Below are positions 8,449-18,328 of a stretch of 64,000 nt of DNA, one piece after another; positions within the stretch are counted from its first letter, which is position 1; each line of letters begins with the position of its first letter. A program made the translations under genes and the position numbers. Origin of the DNA: Pedobacter sp. SYP-B3415 (GTDB lineage Bacteria; Bacteroidota; Bacteroidia; Sphingobacteriales; Sphingobacteriaceae); the NCBI RefSeq assembly GCF_004138205.1, contig NZ_RXNQ01000033.1, positions 124,001 through 188,000 on the forward strand, given 5' to 3'. The notes under the pieces are model-generated. The model was given only the letters and a program-made list of their open reading frames with translations, ran no database searches and was not told the DNA's origin.

Positions 8449-9540
8449 TTAGTTTGCTGTTTGATTGTTTTGCAGGTAGCCGAGGACAAGAGCACCCATT
8501 TCGGCCGTACCTAAAATTTTGTTGGTATCGGTTGCTGCGTCTGCGATATCACCTGTACGGTAGCCCTCTTTCAGTGCACGGTCAACAACGGCTACAACAG
8601 CTTTCGCTTCTTCGGCCAGACCGAACCCGATTTCCAGGATCAGCGCTACTGAGAGGATAGAGGCGAGCGGGTTGGCTTTATTCTGACCTGCAATATCGTG
8701 CGCAGAGCCGTGAATAGGCTCATAGAAACCGGTACTTTCACCAACTGAGGCCGAGGCGAGCATGCCCATAGATCCGGCGATCTGCGAGGCTTCATCGGTC
8801 AGGATATCGCCGAAAAGATTTGCAGTTAATACAACATCAAATTGTTTAGGGTTTTTGATCAGCTGCATGGCGGCATTATCTATAAACATGTGTTCTGTTT
8901 GTACATCAGGGTACAGTTTGGAAATTTCCTGAACGGTCTCGCGCCATAGCCTTGAGCTCTCAAGTACGTTTGCTTTATCAACTGAGCACAGGCGTTTGCT
9001 GCGTTGCTGCGCTGCCTGGTAGGCCTTGTGTGCGATGCGCTCAACTTCATAGCGGTGGTAGATCATTAGATCTGATGCGGTATTGCGGTCTTCTGAGCGA
9101 ATTTTTTCACCGAAGTACACGTCGCCGGTCAGTTCCCGGAAGAAAAGTATATCGGTGCCTTGTAAGATCTCGGGTTTGATGCTTGATGCTTGTAACAGCT
9201 CATCAAACAGCATAATTGGTCGCAGGTTCGCGTACAGACCCAGCTCTTTGCGAATTTTAAGAAGACCCTGCTCAGGCCTCACCTTTGCAGAAGGATCATT
9301 GTCATACTTGGCGTGGCCAACGGCACCAAACAAGATGGCGTCAGATTTTCTAGCTTTATCAAGTGTCTCATCAGGCAGCGGACTTCCTGTGGCTTCGATA
9401 GCTGCATGCCCCATCAGGGCTTCGTCAAAAGAAAATTCATGGCCAAAAGATGCGCCTATTTGCTTAAGCACGGCTTTTCCCCAGGTGGTCACTTCCGGAC
9501 CTATCCCGTCGCCGGGTATAACTAAGATGTGTTTCTTCAT
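8449..9540 (-). CDS. leuB: 3-isopropylmalate dehydrogenase
   Basis: 363 residues, a normal length. It oxidatively decarboxylates 3-isopropylmalate to 2-oxoisocaproate with NAD+. Visible motifs are I-P-G-D-G-I-G-P-E-V at the start, the substrate-binding L-L-K-I-R-K-E-L-G-L-Y-A-N-L-R-P segment near 93-108, D-K-A-N-V-L-E-S-S-R near 190, and the D-N-A-A-M-Q-L and D-I-L-T-D-E-A metal-binding parts. Its ATG overlaps the stop of the upstream ABC gene (ATGA at 9537-9540), so it is probably translationally coupled to it. Confidence 0.96.
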   Translation of the reverse strand: MKKHILVIPGDGIGPEVTTWGKAVLKQIGASFGHEFSFDEALMGHAAIEATGSPLPDETLDKARKSDAILFGAVGHAKYDNDPSAKVRPEQGLLKIRKELGLYANLRPIMLFDELLQASSIKPEILQGTDILFFRELTGDVYFGEKIRSEDRNTASDLMIYHRYEVERIAHKAYQAAQQRSKRLCSVDKANVLESSRLWRETVQEISKLYPDVQTEHMFIDNAAMQLIKNPKQFDVVLTANLFGDILTDEASQIAGSMGMLASASVGESTGFYEPIHGSAHDIAGQNKANPLASILSVALILEIGFGLAEEAKAVVAVVDRALKEGYRTGDIADAATDTNKILGTAEMGALVLGYLQNNQTAN

Positions 9541-11000
9541 AAAATGCGTTCAAATAAATCTTCGGCAAGTTTGACCTCGCCTTGTTCAAGTATAAGTTTT
9601 TTTTGTATGCAGGATGGCAGCGCCGATTCGAAATGACCCACATAAATCATGGTCAGGCCGTTTTCGGCAAGTGCATCAACCAGCCGGTTAAATTGTGTTG
9701 TCTGCTGATCGTCAAGACCCTGGCAGGGTTCATCAAGGATCAGCAGTTCCGGATTCTTTATAATTGTTCTGCCAAGCAGCGCAAGACGCTGTTTACCCAG
9801 AGGCAGGCTGCCCAGTGGCGCATTGCGTTCGGCCGCAAGCCCCAGGAAAACAAGCAGAGCATCTACCTGCCGGCTTTGTTTGTACCCGGGCTGCTTATAC
9901 AGGCCAATGCTGTCAAAGAACCCCGACGCAACGCTGCTAAAAACGGTTGTGCTGGTATCGAAATACCAGTGCAATTCAGGAGATATAAGTCCAATTCGCT
10001 GTTTAATATCCCAGATACTCTCTCCGCTGCCACGGCGGCGGCCAAACAGATGGATGTCGTTTGCATAAGACTGCGGATGGTCACCGTTTATCAAACTCAG
10101 CAGCGTGGATTTACCGGAACCGTTGTGTCCCTGCAAAAGCCATTTCTCACCTGCCGCAATCTTCCAGTTTATGTTTTTAAGTACCTGTTTGTCGCCATAG
10201 CTGATATTTACATTCGCCATACGGACGATTTCATCAGACGTGTATGCAGGCGGTAACTGAAGAAACTCGGGCAGCGAAAGCTCAACAGGCACGTGATCTG
10301 CCTGTATTTCGCCAATTCCACTCGTTTCTATCAGGTGTCTGTCTCTTATTTCTGCAAATTTATTTATGCATGATGGCAGCCCCGCATGGTTACTGATAAT
10401 GATCAGTTGTGTGCCTGATGCAGCCAGTTGGTTAAAAAGCCGGTTCAGCTTTTCCCTTGATTCCCTGTCCAGACCGGTGTACGGCTGGTCGATAACAAGG
10501 TACTGCGGTTTCAGCCAGAGCGCTTTCAGCAGCTGTAATTTTTTATGTTCCCCGCTTGAAAGCTCGAGCAGCGTAGCATTCATCAGCTTTGAAAAGCCCA
10601 GTTCTGTTGCCAGCACACCGGCTGCCTGGGGATCAAGACTATGCTCAGCGCCAAAGTTGTTCAATTCGCCACGAACACTGATCACGTCTTTTGCTTGCAG
10701 GCTGGTGTACCTTTGCTGATAGTAAAAGTTTGCCGCACCTTCCAGGTTCTTAAACTGGTACCAGCTTGCTACATACAGCACCTGCTGTGGCAGCGGGCTA
10801 AGCGGATCAAACCGGATATCTAACGCGCCATGACTACCAATCAAACCACCAAGAACCTTAGCAAGTGACGTCTTCCCGCTTCCGCTCGGTCCGCTCAACA
10901 GCCAGTGCTCACCCTCGCGGATGATCCAGTTGAGGCCATCAAACACCGTATTTTGCTGGTATCTCAGTTTAAGGTCTCGTATATGGATTAATCTGTCCAT
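9537..11000 (-). CDS. Duplicated ABC ATPase (ModF/PhrA-like), embedded in the leu genes
   Basis: 487 residues with two ATP-binding cassettes and no membrane segments. Cassette 1: Walker A GPSGSGKTS at 37-45, signature-like L-S-S-G-E-H-K-K-L, and Walker B Y-L-V-I-D-Q-P, where the usual catalytic Glu is Gln. Cassette 2: Walker A GHNGSGKST, a degenerate signature L-P-L-G-K-Q-R, and Walker B L-L-I-L-D-E-P. The tandem layout resembles E. coli ModF, a poorly understood protein linked to molybdate transport. No permease is nearby. It sits between leuD and leuB, overlapping leuB by four bases. A function in leucine synthesis is unproven; cassette 1 may bind but not hydrolyse ATP. Confidence 0.85.
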   Translation of the reverse strand: MDRLIHIRDLKLRYQQNTVFDGLNWIIREGEHWLLSGPSGSGKTSLAKVLGGLIGSHGALDIRFDPLSPLPQQVLYVASWYQFKNLEGAANFYYQQRYTSLQAKDVISVRGELNNFGAEHSLDPQAAGVLATELGFSKLMNATLLELSSGEHKKLQLLKALWLKPQYLVIDQPYTGLDRESREKLNRLFNQLAASGTQLIIISNHAGLPSCINKFAEIRDRHLIETSGIGEIQADHVPVELSLPEFLQLPPAYTSDEIVRMANVNISYGDKQVLKNINWKIAAGEKWLLQGHNGSGKSTLLSLINGDHPQSYANDIHLFGRRRGSGESIWDIKQRIGLISPELHWYFDTSTTVFSSVASGFFDSIGLYKQPGYKQSRQVDALLVFLGLAAERNAPLGSLPLGKQRLALLGRTIIKNPELLILDEPCQGLDDQQTTQFNRLVDALAENGLTMIYVGHFESALPSCIQKKLILEQGEVKLAEDLFERIL

Positions 11001-11015
11001 GCTGCTTCGGTGATG

Positions 11016-11609
11016 TTATGCGTTTGCGCGCTCGTTTTCGAATTTTTCGATCAGCTCTTTTTGATTCAAAATAAAATCGATGTCGTCATAACCATTGATC
11101 AGACAGGCTTTTTTATAAGCATTGATCTCAAAGTTTTCACTCAGCTCTGCTACCGGCAGGCTGATGGTTTGGTTTTCAAGGTCGATAACTATTGCAGTGT
11201 TCGGATCTTTGGAAACGGATTCAAAAATAGCGTGTAAGAACGCGTCAGAAACCTGTACCGGAAGCAGGCCATTATTCAGGGCGTTGCCTTTGAAGATATC
11301 GGCAAAGAAGCTGCTGACCACAGCATCAAAACCGTAGTCTTGTATGGCCCAGGCGGCGTGTTCACGACTGCTTCCGCAACCAAAATTTTTCCCCGCAACC
11401 AGGATTTTTCCTGTATAAATTGAGTTATTTAATACAAAATCCGGCTTAGGTTCGTTTTGAGCATCGAAGCGCCAGTCGCGGAACAGATTATTGCCAAACC
11501 CCTCGCGGGTGGTGGCTTTCAGAAACCGGGCAGGTATAATCTGGTCGGTATCTATATTTTCTATCGGCAGCGGAACCACTGTCGATGTAAGTTTTTCAAA
11601 TTTCTTCAT
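11016..11609 (-). CDS. leuD: 3-isopropylmalate dehydratase, small subunit
   Basis: 197 residues, a normal length for LeuD. With LeuC it isomerises 2- to 3-isopropylmalate. The swivel-domain markers are [11 protein letters not shown] near 19-29 and the substrate-binding G-S-S-R-E-H-A near 79-85. It is separated from leuC by a methyltransferase gene, which is unusual since leuC and leuD are commonly adjacent. It reads into the ABC gene after 15 bases. Confidence 0.95.
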   Translation of the reverse strand: MKKFEKLTSTVVPLPIENIDTDQIIPARFLKATTREGFGNNLFRDWRFDAQNEPKPDFVLNNSIYTGKILVAGKNFGCGSSREHAAWAIQDYGFDAVVSSFFADIFKGNALNNGLLPVQVSDAFLHAIFESVSKDPNTAIVIDLENQTISLPVAELSENFEINAYKKACLINGYDDIDFILNQKELIEKFENERANA

Positions 11610-11625
11610 TTCTTATTTGTCTTGC

Positions 11626-12378
11626 TTAACGTTTCCAGGCTTTGATACGGAGCCGTTTATAGTCAGCGACCCACGCGCCATCAACAAAATTGGTTTCTTT
11701 TAAAATGGCGACGGTTTGCTGCTGGACACGCTGTTTCTCAGCCTGGGTCATTTTTTCGAAGGCTTGAGCTGGAAATTGTTCAAGCCAGGCGAGCATACCG
11801 TCTTCGCCGTTCAGCTTTGTCGGGCGGTCGAATAACCAGGCGTGTTCAATTGCGAACCCATGCTTCTCGAGCAGGGTGGTGTATTCAGCTACGGAAGGGA
11901 AATACCAGAAATCGCTCACCAGCTTCTTTTCGAGACCCAATGTTTTTGCAGCCCGGGCAATTGCCGACATCATGCTTTGAACGTTGTCTTTGCCGCCCAG
12001 TTCAGCAACAAGCCGCCCGCCGCGTTTCAGAGCCGAAAACATATTTTCGGTCACCTTCTCCTGCTCTTTGATCCAATGCAGGGTTGCATTTGAAAAAATT
12101 GCGTCAAATTGCGCGAAATAGGAAAGACGGGCTGCATCGGCCTGTTTAAATACAATTTCCGGATGTTTAGCCGTAGCAACGGTAATCATCTCCTGTGAGG
12201 CATCGAGGCCGGTTACTTCGGCTCCTGTCTGAGCAATTTTGGATGTAAGCTGTCCGGTTCCGCAGCCGAGATCAAGTATGTATTCTCCCCGCACCGGTTG
12301 CAGCCATTGTAAAAGGTCTGCACCATAATCAGTTACAAAGTGATGACGTGAATCGTATAAATTGCTGTCCCAGATCAT
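11626..12378 (-). CDS. Class I SAM-dependent methyltransferase, trans-aconitate methyltransferase-like
   Basis: 250 residues. Motif I is L-D-L-G-C-G-T-G-Q near 36-44, an acidic residue ends strand 2 (T-G-L-D-A-S), and an N-A-T-L-H-W segment lies near 96. The pattern resembles Tam, which methylates trans-aconitate or related carboxylic acids. Its start overlaps the leuC stop by one base (TAATG), and it lies between leuC and leuD. LeuCD is an aconitase relative that works on similar carboxylates, so a housekeeping role on isopropylmalate or aconitate by-products is attractive, but this is inference. Confidence 0.82.
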   Translation of the reverse strand: MIWDSNLYDSRHHFVTDYGADLLQWLQPVRGEYILDLGCGTGQLTSKIAQTGAEVTGLDASQEMITVATAKHPEIVFKQADAARLSYFAQFDAIFSNATLHWIKEQEKVTENMFSALKRGGRLVAELGGKDNVQSMMSAIARAAKTLGLEKKLVSDFWYFPSVAEYTTLLEKHGFAIEHAWLFDRPTKLNGEDGMLAWLEQFPAQAFEKMTQAEKQRVQQQTVAILKETNFVDGAWVADYKRLRIKAWKR

Positions 12379-13793
12379 TATGCCAGTTCAGGTTGATTTA
12401 ATAAAGTTCTAACATCGGTAATTTGGCCGGTAATAGCTGCAGCCGCTGCTGTCAGCGGACTGACCAGCAATGTTCTTGCATCAGGGCCCTGGCGGCCTTC
12501 AAAGTTCCGGTTTGATGTTGAAACGCAGTATTTTCCTGCGGGAATTTTATCTTCGTTCATTCCCAAACAGGCGCTGCAGCCGGGTTCACGAAGCCTGAAG
12601 CCAGCGGCTTCGAATACCTTGTCAAGTCCCTCTTCAATAGCTTGTTTTTCAACTTGTTTTGAGCCAGGAACGATCCAAACTTCAACACTTTCGGCTTTCT
12701 GTCTGCCATAAACGAATTCGGCTACCTCCCGCAGATCCTCAATCCGCGAGTTCGTACAGCTACCGATAAATACATAATCGACAGGTTTACCGATGAGCGG
12801 TTCATCGTCTTTGAAGCCCATATAGTCGAGGGCTTTCTGATATGAGAACTGCTCTGTTTCCGGCTGCGACCCTGTGGCCGGTATGTGCTGGGTAATGCCC
12901 ATACCCATACCCGGATTGGTACCGTAGGTAATCATCGGCTCTATATCGGCAGCATCAAACGTAAGTACACGATCAAATTTCGCGTCAGCATCGCTGTAAA
13001 GCGTCTGCCAGTAAGCAAGCGCCTTATCCCATTCTTCACCTTGCGGTGCAAATTTGCGGCCCTTTACATAGTCAAAAGTGATCTGGTCGGGAGCGATCAG
13101 GCCCCCGCGCGCGCCCATTTCAATACTCATATTGCAAATGGTCATGCGCGCTTCCATGCTTAGACTCTCGATTGCTGTACCCGCGTACTCAATAAAATAA
13201 CCGGTACCGCCTGCGGCCGAAATTTTCGAGATGATGTACAGGATGATGTCTTTTGCGCGTACACCTGTATTCAACGTGCCGTTTACTTCGATCTTCATCG
13301 TCTTTGGCTTCTGCTGAAGCAGGCATTGAGTTGCCAGAACCTGCTCAACCTGTGAGGTTCCAATTCCGAAAGCGATGGCACCGAAAGCGCCGTGCGTAGA
13401 GGTATGGCTGTCGCCGCAAACCATCGTCTTGCCTGGTAAAGTAATGCCCAGCTCTGGCCCGATGACGTGTACAATTCCCTGGAAGGGATGTCCGAGGCCA
13501 TACAGTTCCACACCGAATTCAGCGCAGTTTTTTGTAAGCATATCAACCTGGAACCGCGAAAGCTCTTCCCTGATCGGAAGGTGCTGATCGACCGTAGGAA
13601 CATTATGATCGGCTGTAGCCACCGTCTGTTGCGGCCTGAATACGGGAAGGCCGCGTTTGCGCAGGCCGTCAAACGCTTGCGGACTTGTTACCTCATGAAT
13701 TAAATGCGTGTCAATATACAGGATGTCAGGAAAGCCTTCCTCACTTTTCACCACATGGGCGTCCCATATCTTTTCTACCAGTGTTTTTGACAT
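12378..13793 (-). CDS. leuC: 3-isopropylmalate dehydratase, large subunit
   Basis: 471 residues, a typical length. It is the catalytic [4Fe-4S] subunit paired with LeuD. Cluster ligands are visible as G-S-C-T-N-S-R (about 348) and G-C-S-A-C-L-G-M-N (about 408-416). [12 protein letters not shown] near 128-140 is also characteristic. A hairpin that could act as a partial terminator lies 32 bases upstream, between ilvC and leuC. Confidence 0.97.
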   Translation of the reverse strand: MSKTLVEKIWDAHVVKSEEGFPDILYIDTHLIHEVTSPQAFDGLRKRGLPVFRPQQTVATADHNVPTVDQHLPIREELSRFQVDMLTKNCAEFGVELYGLGHPFQGIVHVIGPELGITLPGKTMVCGDSHTSTHGAFGAIAFGIGTSQVEQVLATQCLLQQKPKTMKIEVNGTLNTGVRAKDIILYIISKISAAGGTGYFIEYAGTAIESLSMEARMTICNMSIEMGARGGLIAPDQITFDYVKGRKFAPQGEEWDKALAYWQTLYSDADAKFDRVLTFDAADIEPMITYGTNPGMGMGITQHIPATGSQPETEQFSYQKALDYMGFKDDEPLIGKPVDYVFIGSCTNSRIEDLREVAEFVYGRQKAESVEVWIVPGSKQVEKQAIEEGLDKVFEAAGFRLREPGCSACLGMNEDKIPAGKYCVSTSNRNFEGRQGPDARTLLVSPLTAAAAAITGQITDVRTLLNQPELA

Positions 13794-13824
13794 TTTTATG
13801 TTTTGTTAGTTAGTCAGTATAAAA

Positions 13825-13848
13825 CCTCCCGATGCAGGCACCGGGAGG
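13825..13848 (-). terminator. Intercistronic hairpin between ilvC and leuC, possible partial terminator
   Basis: Read on the minus strand, CCTCCCGGTG (13848-13839) pairs with CATCGGGAGG (13834-13825), allowing one G-U pair, with a four-base loop. It is followed by TTTTAT. The G-U pair is good only on the minus-strand RNA, as expected for this operon. The short T-run suggests partial termination or a processing/stability element rather than a full stop. Confidence 0.5.
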
Positions 13849-13859
13849 GGTATGTGGTA

Positions 13860-15341
13860 TCAGGTGGTTTTTATCGCCTTCATTGCAGTCATAGCTTTTC
13901 TCAATTCTGCACCGATCAGTTCTACCTGGTGACTGCGGATATTGTCATTTACGCTGATCAGTTCGCGGTTATCAACGGCACCGTCTTTACCTTCGTTGTA
14001 ATTTTTACCGATCACATCTGTGTCTATTTTGGTCATAAAATCTGCCAGCAGCGGTTTACAAGCGTGGTCGAACAGGTAACAGCCATATTCTGCTGTATCA
14101 GAAATTACCCGATTCATTTCAAACAGTTTCTTGCGCGCAATCGTATTGGCAATGAGCGGTGTTTCATGAAGTGATTCATAGTAGGCTGATTCAGGCTTGA
14201 TACCTGCTTCTACCATAGTCTCGAATGCGAGTTCAACACCGGCACGGATAAATGCAACCATGAGCAGTGCGTTATCAAAATACTCCTGCTCCCCGATCCT
14301 TACATCGCCAGCGGGCGTTTTTTCAAAGGCAGTTTCGCCGGTAGCGGCGCGCCAGGTTAATAGTTTCTGGTCGCCGTTAGCCCAATCCTCCATCATGGTG
14401 CGGCTAAATTCGCCACTCATGATATCATCCTGGTGTTTTTGAAACAGCGGGCGCATAATTCCCTTCAGCTCTTCAGATAACTCGAACGCCTTGATCTTGG
14501 CTACATTACTCAAACGGTCCATCATTGCCGTAATCCCGCCTTGTTTCAGGGCTTCAGTAATTACTTCCACACCATATTGAACCAGTTTTGATGCATAACC
14601 GGGTTCGATGCCTTTTTCGATCATTTTATCAAACGAAAGGATCGAACCGGTTTGCAGGAGCCCGCAAAGAATGGTCTGCTCACCCATCAGGTCAGATTTT
14701 ACTTCAGCAACAAAGGATGAACGGAGTACACCTGCACGGTGGCCGCCGGTACCTACGCAATAGGCCTTTGCCTGTTCAAGTCCTTTACCTTCCGGATCGT
14801 TTTCAGGGTGAACGGCGATCAGGGTTGGCACGCCGAAGCCACGAACGTATTCTGCACGCACTTCACTACCGGGGCATTTTGGTGCTACCATGATAACCGT
14901 AATGTCTTTACGTACCTGCATACCTTCTTCAACGATGTTGAATCCGTGAGAATAAAGCAGGGTAGAACCCTCTTTCATCAGGGGCATTACGGCGTTGACA
15001 ACGCTGGTATGTTGTTTATCTGGTGTTAGATTGATAACGAGATCGGCAGTTGGGATCAGTTCTTCATATGTTCCAACCCTGAAGTTGTTTTCGGTAGCAT
15101 TTTTCCAGGAATCCCTTTTGCCTTCAATTGCCTCTTTCCGAAGCGCATAAGAGATGTCCAGCCCACTGTCTCTCAGGTTCAGACCCTGGTTGAGGCCTTG
15201 TGCGCCGCAACCTACGATCACCAGTTTTTTGCCTTTCAGCGCTTCTACGCCGTCTGAGAATTCTGCGCTGTCCATAAAGTCGCATACGCCCAACTGGTTC
15301 AATTTTTCTCTGAGAGGTAGTGTGTTAAAATAATTTGCCAT
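13860..15341 (-). CDS. ilvC: Ketol-acid reductoisomerase, class II (long form)
   Basis: 493 residues, the length of class II enzymes such as E. coli IlvC; class I is about 330. It converts acetolactate or acetohydroxybutyrate to the dihydroxy acid with NADPH and Mg2+. The Rossmann motif [11 protein letters not shown] near 43-53 and two copies of the knotted helical domain are consistent with the length. It is followed by the leuCD group and preceded by a dinB-like gene within the operon. Confidence 0.96.
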   Translation of the reverse strand: MANYFNTLPLREKLNQLGVCDFMDSAEFSDGVEALKGKKLVIVGCGAQGLNQGLNLRDSGLDISYALRKEAIEGKRDSWKNATENNFRVGTYEELIPTADLVINLTPDKQHTSVVNAVMPLMKEGSTLLYSHGFNIVEEGMQVRKDITVIMVAPKCPGSEVRAEYVRGFGVPTLIAVHPENDPEGKGLEQAKAYCVGTGGHRAGVLRSSFVAEVKSDLMGEQTILCGLLQTGSILSFDKMIEKGIEPGYASKLVQYGVEVITEALKQGGITAMMDRLSNVAKIKAFELSEELKGIMRPLFQKHQDDIMSGEFSRTMMEDWANGDQKLLTWRAATGETAFEKTPAGDVRIGEQEYFDNALLMVAFIRAGVELAFETMVEAGIKPESAYYESLHETPLIANTIARKKLFEMNRVISDTAEYGCYLFDHACKPLLADFMTKIDTDVIGKNYNEGKDGAVDNRELISVNDNIRSHQVELIGAELRKAMTAMKAIKTT

Positions 15342-15390
15342 TTTATTGGTTGATTTGGTTTTAAGTTTTAATTATCGGTAGTGTAATGGT

Positions 15391-15864
15391 TTAACGTACA
15401 AGTTTTCGCTGTGCCATCGCGTATCCCAGATGCAGGTGGTCATGCGAGACCGAATAGGCCGCAGCTTCAATAGCGGTAGTTATTCTGATGCCAAGCGAAT
15501 TTGAAAAAGGCTGGAACCCGGCAAAAGTAGCCGCGTCAAGATCGCGCGAAAGGGTGTCTGTCAGGGTAAAGGCGAGCGTTTTAAGTTCAGCAACTTCTGT
15601 TGCACTAATGAAACCTTCAGGTTTGCTGCCCCTGACATATCTGGGAATGTACACCGGGTCTATTCTGGCCATAAAGCCACCGCGCTCATAACATAATGCT
15701 TGCTGGCTGACAACGATGTGCCCGAAGTTCCAGGCTATGTTATTTGCGAAGCCGGCAGGGATTTTATTTAACTGTTCGATGGTCAGCCCGTCCAGCAGTT
15801 CTACAAAACGCTCACGCGTGATCCGGGTGTTCTCTATTATTCTTTCTATAACCTGGGTACTCAT
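15391..15864 (-). CDS. DinB-family protein
   Basis: 157 residues, a four-helix-bundle DinB/YfiT-type protein. Candidate metal ligands are the His in F-G-H-I-V (about 49) and S-H-D-H-L-H-L-G near the C-terminus (about 139-146). Members of this superfamily include metal-dependent thiol S-transferases and proteins of unknown role. It sits inside the ilv operon between ilvN and ilvC, with about 50-base spacers on both sides. No function in branched-chain synthesis is known to me; co-expression may simply reflect insertion. Confidence 0.8.
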   Translation of the reverse strand: MSTQVIERIIENTRITRERFVELLDGLTIEQLNKIPAGFANNIAWNFGHIVVSQQALCYERGGFMARIDPVYIPRYVRGSKPEGFISATEVAELKTLAFTLTDTLSRDLDAATFAGFQPFSNSLGIRITTAIEAAAYSVSHDHLHLGYAMAQRKLVR

Positions 15865-15918
15865 TGTTTGCTTTAGTTAACACGTTCAGGCGGCTGCTGC
15901 GTAAGCAGGCCCGCGGTT

Positions 15919-16548
15919 TTACATGGTAAAGATCTTATCGCCTTTATCGAGGTATTCATTTTCAATTACTTCCTCGCCTGGTTCCATGGCCTCAAATTCT
16001 TTGAGCTTTTCGTGAAAGCCTGCACTGTCTTTTATGATCGCCACACGTGCGCTGCGCACGAATTCAATTAATTCAAACGGTTCCAGAGCCTTCACAAGCG
16101 CATCAGTTTCTTCGCGGTGTCCTGTTACTGCAAATACCGTATAATCTTTTCTGATCACCACAGCACTTGCTCCATACTGACGCAGCAGGCGTTCTACCGT
16201 TACCTTTTCAGCAATTTCATCGGTTGAAACTTTATACAGCGCAAGTTCCTGCCAGATGATTTCGTTGTTCGTATTGTAATAGACCTTTAGCACTTCAACC
16301 TGCTTTTCTATCTGACGTGCAAGTTTACGCACCACCTCGGCCGATTCGTGGATCACGATATTAAACCGGTGTATCCCCTCGATCTCTGAGGGCGAGGTGT
16401 TCAGGCTTTCGATATTGATTTTTCTCTTCGAGAAGATAATGGCAATGCGGTTTAGCAGGCCGATGCGGTTTTCAGCATACACAGTAATCGTGTATTCTTC
16501 TTTACCATGCTCATTTTCTGATGTGCCGCTTATTGTTTGGGTACTCAT
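15919..16548 (-). CDS. ilvN: Acetolactate synthase, small (regulatory) subunit
   Basis: 209 residues. The N-terminal ACT domain (about 18-90) has E-N-R-I-G-L-L-N-R-I, the valine-binding site region of these subunits. A C-terminal ALS small-subunit domain follows (about 95-185), then an acidic tail. It activates and confers valine feedback on the IlvB catalytic subunit, whose gene ends 17 bases upstream. The length fits the IlvH-type subunit rather than the short E. coli IlvN. Confidence 0.93.
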   Translation of the reverse strand: MSTQTISGTSENEHGKEEYTITVYAENRIGLLNRIAIIFSKRKINIESLNTSPSEIEGIHRFNIVIHESAEVVRKLARQIEKQVEVLKVYYNTNNEIIWQELALYKVSTDEIAEKVTVERLLRQYGASAVVIRKDYTVFAVTGHREETDALVKALEPFELIEFVRSARVAIIKDSAGFHEKLKEFEAMEPGEEVIENEYLDKGDKIFTM

Positions 16549-16565
16549 GTGCTTTCGTTTTTGCT

Positions 16566-18323
16566 TTATTTTAACCTGATTTCGCTTACACTGCAGCCCT
16601 GCGGAACCATTGGAAATACGTTGTTTTCTTTGCCCACCATTACTTCGAGCAGATATGACCCCTCATGGTTAATCATAGTCTCGAGTGCTGCGCGCAGGTT
16701 AGTCCGTTCCTCAACCCGATTGGCCTCGATGTAATAGGATTTTGCAAGGGCTACAAAATCGGGACTTGTGATATTCACAAAGGAATAACGTTTGTCGTGA
16801 AAAAGCTGTTGCCACTGGCGTACCATACCCAGGAACCGGTTGTTCAGAATCAGGATCTTAACTGCGGCCCCGAACTGCATGATTGTTCCCAGCTCCTGCG
16901 GGGTCATCTGGAATCCGCCGTCGCCGATAATCGCAATGACCGTCCGGTCTGGCGCACCGTACTTGGCGCCGATCGCGGCCGGCAGTCCGAAGCCCATTGT
17001 TCCAAGTCCGCCTGAGGTAACATTTGACCGGCTTTGGTTAAATTTCGCATAACGGCATGCTACCATCTGGTGCTGGCCTACGTCTGTAACGATGACCGCA
17101 TCGCCGCCGGTGATTTCATTGATATTGCGTAAAACTTCGCCCATCGTCATTTCTTTGCCCTGTGGATACAGTTCAGGCGTAATCACCTGATCCTGTTCTT
17201 CCTTGTTGTATGACCGGAAGCGTTCCAGCCATGCATCGTGACTGCGCGCCTCGACCAATGCGGTTAGTAACGGAAGCGTAGCTTTACAATCGCCCCAGAC
17301 ACCGACATCAGCCTTTACGTTCTTGTCGATTTCAGCGGGATCTATATCGAGATGGACGATCTTAGCCTGTTTAGCGTATTTATCCAGGCGGCCTGTAACG
17401 CGGTCATCGAAACGCATGCCTATAGCAATAAGCACATCGCATTCATTAGTCAGCACGTTAGGACCATAGTTTCCATGCATGCCGAGCATGCCAACGTTCA
17501 GCGGGTGATCTGTCGGTATGGCACTTTCGCCCATGATGGTCCAGGCTGCGGGAATGCCGCTTTTTTCGATAAATGCTTTGAATTCCTGTTCTGCTTTTCC
17601 GAGGATAACACCCTGCCCGAACAGCACAAAGGGCTGTTTCGCAGCATTGATAAGCGCCGCGGCTTCTGCAATGAACTCCTGCCTGATCTGCGGGGCGGGC
17701 CGGTAACTGCGAATGTGGTTGCATTTGCGGTAAGCGGCGAATTCCTCGACCTGAAGCTGTGCATTTTTTGTGATGTCGATAAGGACAGGACCAGGTCTGC
17801 CGCTTTTGGCAATATAAAAGGCTTTGGCAAGAACTTCAGGAATTTCTTTGGCATCTGTTACCTGATAATTCCATTTTGTTACCGGGGTAGTGATATTGAT
17901 GACGTCTGTTTCCTGGAATGCATCTGTGCCCAGAAGATGCGCAAACACCTGCCCGGTTATACAGACAAGCGGCGTGCTGTCTATCTGTGCATCTGCCAGA
18001 CCGGTAACCAGGTTGGTTGCTCCCGGTCCACTTGTAGCAAACACCACACCTACTTTACCTGATGTGCGCGCGTATCCCTGGGCTGCATGAATGCCACCTT
18101 GTTCGTGGCGTACAAGGATATGTTCCAACCTGTCGCTGTAATCATAGAGGGCATCGTAAATCGGCATGATGGCACCTCCGGGGTAACCAAATATGGTGCT
18201 GACACCTTCCGCGATGAGTCCGTTAAGCAAGGCCTGAGAACCGCTGCCCGTAAATGTTTTTGCTGGCTCTTGCCTGGTTTCTGTGCCGGCTACGGCAAGA
18301 TCTTGTGCAGTTTCCATGTTCAT
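16566..18323 (-). CDS. ilvB: Acetolactate synthase, large (catalytic) subunit
   Basis: 585 residues. This thiamine-diphosphate enzyme joins two pyruvates, or pyruvate and 2-oxobutanoate. The catalytic Glu lies in R-H-E-Q-G-G near 73-78, and the TPP/Mg motif is G-D-G-G-F-Q-M near 467, followed by N-N. Two Mets near the start (at 18323 and 18317) are both possible initiation sites; the first was kept. It is five bases downstream of ilvD, so it is tightly coupled in the operon. Confidence 0.97.
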   Translation of the reverse strand: MNMETAQDLAVAGTETRQEPAKTFTGSGSQALLNGLIAEGVSTIFGYPGGAIMPIYDALYDYSDRLEHILVRHEQGGIHAAQGYARTSGKVGVVFATSGPGATNLVTGLADAQIDSTPLVCITGQVFAHLLGTDAFQETDVINITTPVTKWNYQVTDAKEIPEVLAKAFYIAKSGRPGPVLIDITKNAQLQVEEFAAYRKCNHIRSYRPAPQIRQEFIAEAAALINAAKQPFVLFGQGVILGKAEQEFKAFIEKSGIPAAWTIMGESAIPTDHPLNVGMLGMHGNYGPNVLTNECDVLIAIGMRFDDRVTGRLDKYAKQAKIVHLDIDPAEIDKNVKADVGVWGDCKATLPLLTALVEARSHDAWLERFRSYNKEEQDQVITPELYPQGKEMTMGEVLRNINEITGGDAVIVTDVGQHQMVACRYAKFNQSRSNVTSGGLGTMGFGLPAAIGAKYGAPDRTVIAIIGDGGFQMTPQELGTIMQFGAAVKILILNNRFLGMVRQWQQLFHDKRYSFVNITSPDFVALAKSYYIEANRVEERTNLRAALETMINHEGSYLLEVMVGKENNVFPMVPQGCSVSEIRLK

Positions 18324-18328
18324 GTGGT

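Noticed and set aside
9582..10256. 224-residue plus-strand frame
   Set aside because: It is antisense to the second cassette of the ABC protein; its composition shows no domain.
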